Shown in pieces: positions 1-12,190 of a stretch of 64,000 nucleotides of DNA. The stretch's first letter is position 1, and every line of letters starts with the position of its first letter. This DNA is from Stropharia rugosoannulata (taxonomy: Eukaryota > Basidiomycota > Agaricomycetes > Agaricales > Strophariaceae), in contig JANCIK010000009.1 of the NCBI GenBank assembly GCA_028532985.1, positions 2,480,001 to 2,544,000 of the forward strand. The letters are read 5' to 3'. A model generated the notes under the pieces. The model ran no database searches. It worked only from the letters and a program-made list of their open reading frames with translations, and had not been told where the DNA came from. The translations under genes were made by a program, and so were the position numbers.

Positions 1-1652
1 GCAGCATTATCCGCCAATGTCCCAATCACAGTCCCAAGTGTCAACAAACTACAAAAAGTGTAAGTGCGCTTGGTTGAGATATATCACTAAATAACTGACC
101 TTGTGTTGATATATTTCCCTTCTCTAGTCCTCTCCTTGTCTGAAGTAGCCTTTTCTGAACCAGCAAGATCAATTAAGCTCTATGGGCGGCATTAATGCAT
201 GTTTCAAAAGCATTAAAGATGCTCTTACAAGAACGGACGTCTGCACGCTGCGTCCTCCGCGAGCTTGCAGTTTCGGTCCTCCAAGACCAGGAGTTTGACT
301 GCGGTTAAGACCTGGTGTCTGGCGACCACCCAGACCGGGTGTATGTCGTCCATTCATTGGCGGCGGCGTCGAGACAGGATCATCGTCCTCGTCATCTGGA
401 CCTGCCGTCCCACGTTCTCTGCTCTCAATAACAAGCCGAAACACACTATGACTACGACTGGATCGCTCGTTCCAGTCGGTACACGCAGTGCGCCTGTTGC
501 CTTCGCCGCGCCGCATGACCTCCTTGACGCCCTTGAGACTGGTGACAACCTCTTCGCGTAAGGGTGCAAGGACGATGTCTCCCCCGGCGCCGCCTTGGAT
601 CTGCACTGGCGAGGCTTTCGCCATCATAGGGGGTGCTAGGAGGTCGATGATGGTCTCGTTGTATATTTCGAGATAGCTGCACCGGAGGAGGTACTCGCGC
701 TCGGGCGTTCCTTTGATGAAGCCAAAGACGTCGCGCATTGCGCGCGGTATTATACCTGGCTCGGTCTCATCTCCCGAGAGGGTAAATGTCTTCCCTGAAG
801 CTGTTTGTCCGTATGCGAAAATGACGGCGTTATAGCCTTCCATGGCGGCTTGGACATGCGAGCGGGCGACCGTGGTATATATGGGTTTATTTGGTGTCCC
901 TGTTAGGACTGCATCAAAATTGAAGGAGGATGCTGCAGCGGGGCTGGTGACTGAAGCATTTCTTGCAAAATTCGAATCTAAATTCAGGGAGTTAGTTGAA
1001 GTGTTTGGCAGCCATGCGGAAGTGGAATCCGTTGGTCGAACTCTATCGCGTCCCCCACTGTAAGCAATATGTTCTGCCGCTCAAACGTATGCTGATCTTA
1101 CCGAATAGAAACCATCACCTTGTCGTCTTTGCCGTGGTCTTGCTTAATACTTTTTAGCCATCCTTCGTCTATATCTGCACTGACGTCTCCCTCTTCCACC
1201 GTTTGGGCGTCAATTAGCACCTGCTCTGGGTCAACATTGCTAACGTCCATCTCGCTCCGCGAAGGCGACATCAAACACGGGCTCTCGGCGCCACTGCGAC
1301 TCCTAGGTGTGTTTGGCGTGCGAGGCCGACTCTGAGATCCATCTTTTCTCGTAGGTGTACCGGGAACAGGGGCCAACGTGGACCTTGGCTTAAACGCAGA
1401 AGTGTTCACGCCTTTGGGCCGGGACTCGATGGAAAGCGGCGCTTTGTACTTCTTGTGCGTTGAGTTCAGCCGAACGGGAGTATTGACGCGTGAGAGACGC
1501 GCCGCCAGCTGCTCTGCTGAGGAGTTAGCTGATCCTGTAGTTGAGGTTGATGTATTGGACTGGGCGGAAAGCGGTCGTTTAGGCGTGAATAGTGGCGGCC
1601 TGTTCGTCTTTGAAGGCGTGCTCGGGATGCTGGTGTTGCGGTTTAGAGACAT
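1..1652 (-). CDS. Kinesin-7 (CENP-E-like) motor protein, 3' end outside the window
   Basis: ATP-driven microtubule motor; only the N-terminal part lies here. Exons read from the right: 1102-1652, 229-1057, 100-179 and 1-48, joined by GT-AG introns of 44, 49 and 51 nt, with the frame kept at each. The first ~184 residues are a Ser/Thr/Pro-rich extension. The motor domain follows: P-loop GQTASGKT (the Ala variant is typical of kinesin-7), switch I SSRSHS, switch II DLAGSE split by an intron, and the helix-4 motif INTSLLTLG. Between switch I and switch II sits a roughly 55-residue insertion holding three TPGL repeats. I chose the ATG at 1652 because the frame is open from there and runs into the motor. 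Neck, stalk and tail are missing because the gene leaves the window. Assignment to kinesin-7 rests on the TASGKT loop and is less sure than the motor call. Confidence 0.92.
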
Positions 1653-3764
1653 GGCAGGAAATATACTACCTGAGAAGACGGATTTCCTTGACGATATTTA
1701 CCTTCTTCAGGCTGTCCGGCAGACCTCTTGAAGCCTTTGTCGATGAGCAATGTAAGTTGAACCGTGGTAAATTCTGAGCTTCATCACTTCCAGGGGGTTT
1801 ACGCGACGATCACATGCTCGTAATCGTACAGCCACGTGCAGTCCTACCTTGTCTTCAGCAACATCTTCAGTTGCAATTTCCAGTTTAACTTACCCCGCCT
1901 CTTGTGCAATGGATGCAGCTTAATCAACCTGTAAACAACGCTATATCCTGCTCATGTCACTCTCTATAATCCGCATTGAAATTCAAACCGGTTTGATTAC
2001 CCCTCCATCCGAATTTCGCTTGCGGCAGATGAGTAATCATTAATCATGACTAGGCCGACTCCAAAATGTCGGAACTTCGGGCGGAAATTATGCATGGTAA
2101 ACTGCTTCAGCCGAGTCTGCCCTCTGTGCAGGGGTATGTAGTAGATACTGAGGTGCGTCGCCGATTATGTCTGCGGTCGTATTTGAGAAACACACGCTCA
2201 ACACAACGACCTAGGATAAACCCGGACCTTTTCATGCTTGTCAACCATGTGCTGATGTAGGCTGCCAGCATCTGCCAGTGTTCGTGCCATTATACCAGAT
2301 TATACCTCGCAGCTCTTGAAATACATCCGTGTTTAATTTAGCTTTTGTCAAAACTTGATGATATGTACATATTCTGTATGGTTTACCTGAACTTGGCTTG
2401 GCTATTAAGAATCAGAACATTAAATTGTTTATCCCATGGAAGTCTTCTACCAGCTTCTACAGAATATGTACATACGAGGAAGTCGAGAGTAACAGTCGGC
2501 GGAGTCTGCCAGTCGACCCGCCTCCCGGTAAAGTCAAGGCGAAGGATGGTAAAAATCTAGCATGATGGACATGATGGGCGCTGATGTATACATCAAGTAG
2601 ACAAGCCTGAACACAACCCTTTGTATTTTATTGTACAGGTGTACTCGTTGCAATGTGCAGTCCGCGGAAGGCTGGAGGCGGGAATGATCTCGTGCCAAGG
2701 ATTTGTATTGGCGTGTTGAGGACCATTCAACTGTGCAGTGTTGTTGAATGGTGGTAAAAATACAACAATACTGGCAAACATGCCATTGACCTGTCTTGAC
2801 ATTGACCGCCATCTTCTACTAGCTGGATAGCTGCAGGCGCAATCGAGTGGCTCACATTTGGCGGCTAGCCGCGCAGGACCTCCAATCTCCTCTAGTCGGG
2901 CGCGGAATCGGATCCTTTCAGTTTCCTTGGCTTTTTTTAGACCCCATATTTTTTGCCGCATTTTTCCAAAAACAATCGACGGAATCTTTACTCACGCATC
3001 GCCGATATTATTATGTCGGCGAGGGGGAGACTGCACGCCTCTTCTTCACTGTCGTTGACCACGCAAGTCCCTTCCCTTCCCTCCCATACTTCCCCCCACA
3101 GCCGCCGCCTCTCCCCCTGCCATCTCTACGACAACGGTCACGACGCGCTCATCGTCGTTCGGGATTTACCCAAAGATTGTTCGGCGGGTTATTGGTCTTT
3201 CAAAGAGGACGAGGATCTGTTCTTAGTAAGTTCCTGTCGCCGTGTTTTCTCTGTGCCTTTGTTTCGACCCCAGGGGAGCCAGGGGCCGAGACGCTATGTA
3301 TATTTCTTGATGTGAAGGCGTCATACATACAAGCATACGCTGCTAGCGTGGTCTCCAGTTATTCTGGGTGTTGGTATCCTAGGAGATGGGATTAGCAGAC
3401 ATACCATCATCATGACCATGCTGGTTGATGCTCGTGGGCTTTCTCCTGGTTTCTCGGGGTCCGCATAAAGATACTTATGTATATATCTCACGTATATATC
3501 CTCCCTATATCCGTTTCCTTAATCGCCGTGTGCTCATGCTAATCCTCGTGTTTTTTTCAATGCTAGGATCGCGTTGTAGACAGACCAGAATTTGCCTCCT
3601 TTCCCCTTCACTGTAAAGGCACGAATCCCGACAACTCGTCCGCTGTAGATTATTGCTACGCTAACATATATCACTACTATTACGATCGGCAACGCACCGC
3701 CAAGACACCACTTAACGTTTTTCCGATTTCATTACACGGTACCCAATCCACGACAAACGACGAC
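1653..3764. other. Intergenic region between kinesin and RA-PH genes
   Basis: Divergent promoter region of about 2.1 kb. It holds a perfect hairpin near 2722-2752 and a strong pyrimidine-rich tract at about 3065-3125, which is usual in fungal promoters. Short open frames around 2850-3400 have no recognisable motif; a 5' untranslated exon of the downstream gene is possible there (inference). Confidence 0.5.
2722..2752. repeat. Perfect 10-bp inverted repeat (hairpin)
   Basis: ACCATTCAAC at 2722-2731 is followed, after an 11-nt loop, by its exact reverse complement at 2743-2752. It lies in the intergenic region and no function is known. It could be a protein-binding palindrome or a remnant of a small transposon. 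Confidence 0.6.
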
Positions 3765-6700
3765 ATGGTAAAGAAACGAAGCTCGATACAAGCCATATTG
3801 GTGCCTTCTTTCCTACAAGGCACCCTTTCTCCTGAATCGTCACCTCCTCCCAGTCCTACTACACTCGCTTCTAGAATACGCGCCCTTTCAGGATCTAATC
3901 CCTCTTCACCATTCGCTTCTAGTACTGCAGTAAATCCTGTGCTGCCCGACAAGCAGACACGCCAAAGAAGCATGACCTTTAGTTCGCCGCGCAGCTCGCC
4001 ACCACCCGCGTTCCTTCTAGATGACGATCCCTTTGCCAATCTTACATCAGCTCCGTCGGAGTCCCTCAAGGGTGCGGCCATACAAACTCCAATTGATGCG
4101 CCTGTGCCACCTTTACCATCCGCAGTTCCTCGTTCTCCTCTTCATCCGTCACCGTCGAAGGCCTTTGCAACCGCGCCGTCATCTCCCAGCCTGTCTGCGC
4201 AGTTTGCCACTTTAACTGCTCCTCCTCCATCAGTTCTACCCCGGACAGTGTCAGGTGGGCGCGCTCAAGTACGCCCCGCACATCAACGTCCTGCTTTCAA
4301 GAACCGTCCGAGTCTGCCGTCACTACACACACTTGCGCGCATGAATGTTGTTTTGACCAAAAAGGTACGTCACGCGACGCGCCGCACCAATGGTCGCAGC
4401 TCATTTTGTAACGGTATTTTAACGGGTGTTACTTCGTTTCAGGTGCGCAAAGGCCGTCCGGGAGCTCACTTACCATTCGAACCTTGGGATCTTCCCTCTG
4501 ATGACGAATCATCTACTCCCGCATCTGCTTCTCCCAGACGGGATGTTTCCGGCACCAAGCCGACTTTGAACACGTCTGTTCCTTCATCTTATGCTACTGC
4601 TCATAGCGATTTCACTAGCAACTCCAATTCTAACGGGTTGCACGAGGCATCCGCTGCTCGGGCACTTGTCAACCCGCAGCCGCTCTTACCGAGTCAAATA
4701 ATGTCCCTAGGTTCGATAGCAGCGGACGTCGAAATGACCATTCCTGTCATCAAGACCCCGCAGCCTGTTCCATCACTTTCGCCGCAGCAAGCCCCAGTCC
4801 ACCAAGTGGCCGAGGCAGATCCCTCTGTAGCGGTCTCATCCACGCTTTCAAGCAAGTCCACGGCCACAGAAGATCAACCATTGATGGAATCTGACAATGC
4901 ACAGCACCCAGATGATTACGCAGAGACTCCAGCCATTACCGAAGGGGATGGTTATGCTGCCGACTTTCTAGAGAGATACCATCAATCGAGCCGCAATAGC
5001 AGCGAGGACGGACATGATTCGCCGCTTCAGCGTATTTCAGTCGCCGCCAATACTGATACGACATCGCTAGCTCATGAGGATACGTTTCCCGAAAGGCCAG
5101 AGGAGGACGAGTCGCTTTTGTGTACGAGCAATGCACAGGACGTTCAGGGCGGAAAAGGGGACTCAGACGACGTGGATGAGGTCGACTTCACCGGAAACTT
5201 GTACCCGCATCTGGTTCATGCCTCACACGAGCACGACGCGTCGTACTTTGCGCACTCTGATTCTATGCTGTTTTCATCGCCGCCTTCATCGTTTACTCTA
5301 TCGCGCTCTTTGTCATCTGCGTCACGTTCATCATACGCATCCCTTTCATCAGATTCGGCGGGGCAGTTCGATGGCACTGACGACGAGGATGGCGATATAA
5401 GAGACTTCAACTCCGAGATGCCCAATCGCGCGTACCGGCAATTAATGGACCCCAGTCTGTCGTCTCTGGAACTGGATGGGGACGTAGATGTATCCCAAGA
5501 CGTCGAAAAGCATATACGAACGGGAACTAGCACAAGCACTAGTAGTCGTCCTAGTCTTTCGCTTACCCGGTCATCTTCAAACGGCAGTAGTGACGTGTTG
5601 TACTCACCCACGGCGGACGACTACGCCATGTTCCCCCTGACTTCAGAATCTCGCAGTCAGCACCAATATTCCGCTAGCCATATCCATCCGGAGTTGGCAT
5701 CAGCCGCAGACAGGTTGCAAGTTTCACCTGCTGAGCTGTCGCGCGTTGTAAACGACGGCTCGATAGCGTCTGAAGGCTGGGTAAATTCGTTTGGTGAGCC
5801 CGGCATGATCGGCGAGGGCTTCGGTTTCGGCTTCGATAAACTTACACTCACGGGAGAAAAGAATGGCGAGGATGTGGGCAGTGAGAGCCTTGAGGCGGAC
5901 ATGCGTGTTAATTTGGATAAGCTACTTCATTCAGGAGACACGGCTACAAATTCGTTAGAAACGGGAGTGGAGCCCCTTCCTCCGTATGCTCCGTCTGCGT
6001 CTTCTTTCCCCAACGATATACACGACTTGGCGCAGACGTCTGGCGTACCCGCCGCTCTTCCCATCCCAAGTGTCTTGACATCAGCAGAAACCCTACCTGT
6101 GAGGGAAGATATGTCGGGTCAACTTTTTACCGCCTCCCGCCCAGTATCCGCGATTAAGGCTGTGCCATTACAGGCCGAGGATGGCAGCCACTCCCAGAAC
6201 GAAGGCAGTCATCGCCGCGAGCACGTTCCTGTCTCGTCCTCCCGCCAAGGCAACGCAAGCACTGGGCAAAGCAGGTCCGGCGCATATTCAACGGGCTACT
6301 CAACGGTGCGGAGATATGACGGAAATGGCCAAGACAATAGTGACGAAGAGGACGAGGACGAACGGCGACGGCCACGGCGCGCACTGGATAGGGCGCACGC
6401 GGTAGATGCTATGGGACGGGCCACACTCTACAGCGGCGAATCAAGTGATGAAGACACGGATCGCTATGCCTCTGGTCCATCTGCGCCAATACCTTCCAAG
6501 GGTCATTATTCAATGCACCATCGTCTTGGCCGATCGGCATCAAGGTCTCCTGTACATCACTCGCCGTTGCTTGCGGGACCCGGCATGCGACCATCCACCA
6601 ACTTCCCACTTTCCAGTAGCAGCAGCCGTTATGTTTCTGAGGAAGATGACGCCAGCGACAGCACGGACGATGATGTGCCCCTCGCGCAGGCTATTCCAGG

Positions 6701-8757
6701 TGCACTGTCTGCGCAGAAGACCATCAGGCGACAGGTCCGGGAGGAACGAGAGCAGAAGAAGCGTGAGAGGGCTCTGAGGAATGAGGCAGATAGCAGACGA
6801 GAGAGACAGACGACGATACGGCCTGCTGGTGCTGGTGCTTCTGGAACCAGTGCAGCAGCATACGGCACACCCACCTCGCGCGACGCCGCGGCTATTGCGG
6901 TTGCTGCGGTTGCCAGCTCATCGACTCAGGCCAGGCAGCGCACTCTAACACTTCCCGGAAAACCGTCTGCGCAGCCTGTGCTCAATCCTCATGATCTGAC
7001 CCGGAAACTGCAGAGTGTTCAATTAGCGGATCAAATGCAGACGCCATACAACGCGTATCAAACCAACACCACTTCATCACCCCACCTTGCTCGCCAGCCA
7101 TCGCGTACTGTCCATTCATCTCCTCATCAACAGACAACCAGTCTCAGTCGCGCGAAATCTTTTTCAAAGTCTGCCACAGATCAACAGCACCCGACCGAGA
7201 GGGCGCGTCAATCACCGTCTCCGATGCCGTCTAATGGAGCTTCTCCTGTGGTCCGCTCGAAGAGCATCAGGGAACACCACACCCAGCGTCAATCGCCATA
7301 TACCTCGCCCTCTGCGGAGGTACAGCCACCATTACCAAATTTGCGCCATATGCGTTCTTTCCATAGGTCAGTGGAGCGCAGTCCGCAAGACAATCCTCGC
7401 TCGCTTGCACTTTCGGATGGTTCTCCGTCGTCTTCGAACCAGCCGATCCATAAACGCTCCGCGTCCCTTTCGAGACGGGATGCCGGTGAGAGAGCCATAC
7501 CTACCGAACCGGTGCCGCCACTCCCTTCTAATCTCAGAATGAGTCATGAGGAACATCGGAGGGTCCTGAAGTCCAGCCCGACATCGACGAGAACATCAGT
7601 GGAGGCTGAGCGACCAACCAGAACCAGCGAGCTGCCTCCGCCTCTGCCCGGTGTCGTAAGCCGCAATGTGGCTGTCACGCAGCAGCGTGTCTTCGTTGGA
7701 AATTTGCAGCAGTTCCACATGGTAGAAATTGCACCTAGTACTACCGCCGGCGATGTCGTGTCGTTGATGGATGCACAGGGCGCGCTGAAGGGTTGGGCCG
7801 GTACAGGCGGGTGGATGGTATTCGAGATTGCACAGGATTTCGGCTTGGGTGAGTTTGGTGCCACTTAGGAAAGGCAACTCATTCTGATTGTCTTGTTTAG
7901 AGCGTCCTATCAGGAGCTACGAGCTTCTGGCAGATGTTCAGTCCTCTTGGTTAAAGGACAAAACTGTCAACTACTTCATGCTGAAATTGACACCTCTTGC
8001 TGCTCCTCTAGCTCGTACCGTCAGTTTCTTTTTTCTTTCTCGTCATCTTCCATTACTCATATTCATCATTGAAATTTTAGGCTATTCCGACCAGTTCACC
8101 CACCCATTCAGGATATATGGAGTACGAAGTGAAACGGGGTAAATGGAGCAAACGATGGATACGACTCAAGGAACATAGTCTGTGGATATCTAAGCGAGAA
8201 AATGTACGTGGCATTTTCAACAAAAACCCGTGTTGTAACTATGCGCTTATACGAGCACAAACTCTAGGGCAAGGATGAAACTTTGTTATGTTCCCTCTCA
8301 AACTTCGACGCATATCTAGCAACGCGGCCCCATCGAGCTCCGAAGGCTTTCACATTTACTGTCAAGTCAACTGACAAGTTATCGCTGTTTGAGAACACTG
8401 ATGACTATATGCACACTTTTTCTTGCTCGGAAAGAGATGGAAACATCTGGATGGAGAAAATTCTTGTTGCTCGCGTGCGTAATTAATATGACATATGTTT
8501 CCTAGTCGCTGACAATAAGCTTTCAGTCATACGTGCTTCATCAGGAGCGTCATGTTCTATTTGGTCCGTCGAGTAGTCCAACCAGTAAACCGGTGACTCC
8601 CGGTGCCTCTCTATCTCGTGCACCCACGAGGAAGATATCGTCGGCTCATCGTCCGGCACAACCTCTGATAAACATGCAGCCCTTTCAGCTGGCAGCAGCG
8701 CAAAACGTGCCTCATGCCGATGTGTTCGAGCCCGGTTCTCTGCTCTATACAAAATAA
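3765..8757 (+). CDS. RA-PH domain adaptor with very long disordered N-terminus
   Basis: Likely membrane-linked signalling adaptor of the Grb7/Mig10-Riam-Lamellipodin type, where an RA (Ras-associating) fold is followed directly by a PH domain. Exons: 3765-4364, 4443-7848, 7901-8019, 8081-8203, 8268-8474, 8527-8757; 1561 aa. Residues 1 to ~1270 are Ser/Pro-rich low complexity with proline motifs (PPLPS, PPPLPG types). The ubiquitin-like RA region begins at QQRVFVGN and runs through the split motif DFGLERPIRSYE. The PH domain starts at SGYMEYEVKRGKWSKRW and ends in the C-terminal helix NIWMEKILVAR. The first intron (78 nt) is in frame and stop-free, so it could be misread as coding; removing it joins LTKK to VRKGRPGAHLPFEPWD. 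The next gene is convergent. Which small GTPase binds, if any, is unknown. Confidence 0.88.
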
Positions 8758-9316
8758 TTTTAGACTCTTGACTGTGATTTATTCTTTTATATTTATCTTT
8801 GCTGCTGCTCAGTAACATTATGAAGCTTCCCTCATCCATCACCATCACTATCCAACTATCTCTGTTACCCCCGCATATGTATCCTTTCCCAGTCATCCTC
8901 CATGCTCTTTACCACCACCCTGCAACTTGATCTTCTTGGAAATGTATTTATATGTACTACATTCCCGACCTGTGGATGTGGATGTTTGTATCTTTGGCAT
9001 CTGCTCTTTTGAGGTAGTGTTAGTGGTATTACCAAAGAAAATGTTTAATTTTTATTGGGTTCGCCTACCGATTTGTTCTGAATCTTGATCACTATGCTCC
9101 TACAAGATCAAATGGGCGCAAGAAAATGCAAATCGTTTTCCTTGAATCGTTACAGTTGTTCTATCCAATAGTACTACTACATATTAGTTCGGCTAGTAAT
9201 CACCCATCGTGGCAAAAAGGAAATTGCCTACTCTCTTTGAAGCTTTGGCTTCCTTTGATTAAGCAGTGTACAATATTGAGTATGTAAAGACAGCACGGAG
9301 TACATATTATCGAGAA
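8758..9316. other. Convergent 3' intergenic region
   Basis: About 560 bp between the stops of the RA-PH gene and alpha-actinin. It is AT-rich, with no coding frame or clear repeat. Confidence 0.5.
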
Positions 9317-11978
9317 TTATGTAAAAACTTCGTCGATATATCGTTCATAATCAAACTCCTTCTCTCCACCATCGTTCGAAGATATAGGCATCGTTTCCTT
9401 GAGGTAGTCGATGGACGCTGCTGGTAGATGTGCAATACGCAGGTCGAGTTCGGTAATGTACGGCTTGTCTTTGGCGATGCCCCGGAATGCCTCGCGCAGC
9501 TGGTCGGGCGACGTTTGGTCCTCCGTTATTTCAACCTGGTTATCATTATCACTAAATTGACATATGTAGTGTTAGTTCGGGGAGGACTTACCAGAAGGTT
9601 GATGAACGCCTCAAAGGTAACAGCGCCGTACTCGGTTACGAGTTGGTCGTAGATCAAATCCATATCCTCTTCTGAGTACACAATACCTAAACTAGCAAGG
9701 GCAGCGATCATTTCCGCTAGGTTTAGTGTGTTGGTCGCGTCCTTGTCGAAATAGCGGAATGTGCTCTCAAACTCTTCGAGTTGTGCCGGCGTCAGATTTG
9801 TCATGTTCCGTGAAACAATCTGCAAGAAACAGTCCTTTAGCAAAATTATCAGGCATGGTACAGGAAGTGCGCCATACTTGGTTGTCAATAAATGTTATTT
9901 TCTTTGTTATACTCTGTACGACCAATTCGAGCTCGAACTGTAAATCTTGACAGGTAAATATCGTATAGTCGTTCTCCTCGACATTGGCCGCTGTGCATTC
10001 TGCCTCCGCGTGTTCCACTGTTGAAAGCGCTTCGGAGAGTAGAGGTAGACGGGTTTGTATCTGCTGTATCTGTTCTTGTTGGGTCTTTCATTGTTGTTAA
10101 ATTAACAAGCGATTCAAGACGGTATATGCACTTCACACACCTCAAGAGGGCCTTCCATCTCGGTAATTTCGCGCGAAATGTTGTGCAACTTCTGTTCGAA
10201 GGCATTCGCAAGATCAGCAAATCGCTTCCTTAGAGTTTCTTTTATCCTTAAAAGTACATTCAGCAAAAGAGAAAGCGTAGCATTATCCGCATGCCAGACT
10301 CACTGGCGAATTTGGGCATTTATTCCCCTGCTTCTTGCTGCTTCTGCCATGAGGAGAGCCTGCCAGGCCGTATCCAAATCTGATAGCGCAAGCCCAGGCG
10401 GAGGAACATAGTCTCGTAGCCCATAAGTCTTCAGCTTGGTTTGCACATTCCCGAACAACGTTGCTAAATCCTGACGTTCCGCGACCCAAGACCGTTTCGT
10501 TGTTTGCTTGTAAGTTGTGAATTCGGCAGAGTGCTCTTTGGCATCGTTGTATGTGCCGGTGAACACTTGTGATGACCATTGCCCCTGTATATCTGCAAGA
10601 GCAGCCAGTAGCTTTAAAGGTGGAGATCCATGAAGTTGTAAAGAGTAATGTAAGGCAACGAGACTAACCAGCCGAACCCGTCGCTCGTAGTCATTCTTGA
10701 TCAGCCATACCGATTGCATAAGTTCGGCAAACTTTTCCACCCGTCGCGAAACCGTTTCAGCTTGGTCTACATCCAGTCAATAATATTAAGATTTCAGAGT
10801 ATAAGACGCGTACCCATGGTCGAAAATGCGTGGAAGAAACTCGCAATATATGTCATTACACTGCGCTCATCAGGGTGCACAGAATCGCATAGATCTTCTA
10901 CTTCAAGAAGTTGCTAGACACCGCTACATAAATCACAGGGCGATTCAAAAATTGACATTAACATACGGGTATGTTAAGATGTTCAGCGGCGATTTGAAAA
11001 GCAAGTCGAGTGTTCCCATGTCGATCTCCCTACATTTGGCTGGGTTAAAGGAGATGGCATTAAGGAAGGTCCGGCGCACCTTGTCGAGCTTGTCATAATC
11101 TAACAGATCCGGTCTGTGGCAATGAATTAAGGCACATCTAAAATGTGCTTGACATTTCAGATTATCTGATGCTGTGGACAAAGCACAAGGAAAAGTACGA
11201 ACAGAGCAAGTCCATCTGACCAGCTATGTGAAAAATCTTGCACGTTCACTTCGTTGTAAGGCTCTGTTTTACGCTGACACCATAGCAGTAGACCTTCCTT
11301 CGCAGATAAGCCCTCTTCGCTTTCGTGATGGGGATGTTGGCAGGTAAATAATAGATGAATGAAAGCACATACCTGATATCTGCGATAGTGAAGCGGAGGA
11401 TGAGCGTCCATATCATTCCAAGGATGAGCTTCAGGTTCCCGTCGATAATATCTTGGAGTTTGGTTAGACCAACTTGATTACAGATCCAGCCCTATTCATG
11501 CTCACCCTCAGGACCGATGTTCGTCAGTTTGACGCCTCGCGATGTTATGAATTCAAGTGCTTTGTTCACATTCTCGGCTTTTTGGACGCGCATTCGGGGA
11601 TTTCTGTTGTATCTTCCGAGAGACGTATCACCTATCCACGTAGGTCATTAGAGGAAAATCTCGATGAGTGCGAAGCGAAGAAATACCCATGATTTCCTAT
11701 AACACAAATGGGCATAGGGCATGGGTTCGGTAAGATTTGGTGAACGCACCATAAGTTGTATCAGCCGCACACCGTCGGATAGATCTTTTACAAGAGAAGA
11801 CATTGTGGGATACCCGTTGGCCTCCAGTTTGGTATTTAACCTGGAAGACCCAGGAAAGAGGTCAGCGGGGAGCATAACTTAATGGTGGCCCTGTAGCCAA
11901 AGATCCTTGAGTTTACCATTTGCAAAAAGTACGTTCTTGCATGTCCCGAGAACGGGCTTCAAGATCACCAGCCGCCAT
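9317..11978 (-). CDS. ain1: Alpha-actinin, actin-bundling protein
   Basis: Cross-links actin filaments, mainly in the cytokinetic ring of fungi. Fifteen exons give 618 aa, close to the size of fission yeast Ain1. Exons from the 5' end: 11917-11978, 11750-11840, 11687-11696 (10-nt micro-exon), 11506-11631, 11373-11451, 11203-11319, 11080-11137, 10967-11029, 10814-10913, 10669-10766, 10304-10611, 10141-10246, 9878-10069, 9592-9819, 9317-9535. Residues ~15-230 form two calponin-homology domains ([51 protein letters not shown]). A spectrin-like coiled region follows, then EF-hand-like C-terminal repeats beginning at [18 protein letters not shown]. The start codon gives [21 protein letters not shown], running straight into the first CH helix. 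It shares a 212-bp promoter with divergent pob3. The 57-nt intron at 10612-10668 is in frame and stop-free. Confidence 0.95.
11687..11696 (-). other. ain1: 10-nt micro-exon of alpha-actinin
   Basis: Ten bases between a TAG acceptor and a GTATTT donor encode E-I-M plus the first base of a Gly codon. Without them the first CH domain would lose frame between LIQLM and GDTSLGRYN. The phases of the neighbouring exons fit only if it is included. Confidence 0.85.
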
Positions 11979-12190
11979 TTGACTCGTAAATAAAGAATAG
12001 AATTAGAGGAGATGGAGGCCCAACAATATGGGCGAGGGAAATAGGGAGCCGGCAAAGCAGCGGCACCGTGAGCGAACGCGCTAGCCGTCAATTCGGACTC
12101 CGCAGCGCGTCTCTCTCATTTGTGCTTGTTCATTGCACGCTGCCATTACTCTTCCTCTAAAACACCCTCTCTTGAATCTCAACAACAAAA

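Noticed and set aside
2847..3395. Plus-strand open frames of up to 182 codons before the RA-PH gene
   Set aside because: Composition follows a CT-rich promoter tract and no motif is recognisable; at most a 5' untranslated exon.
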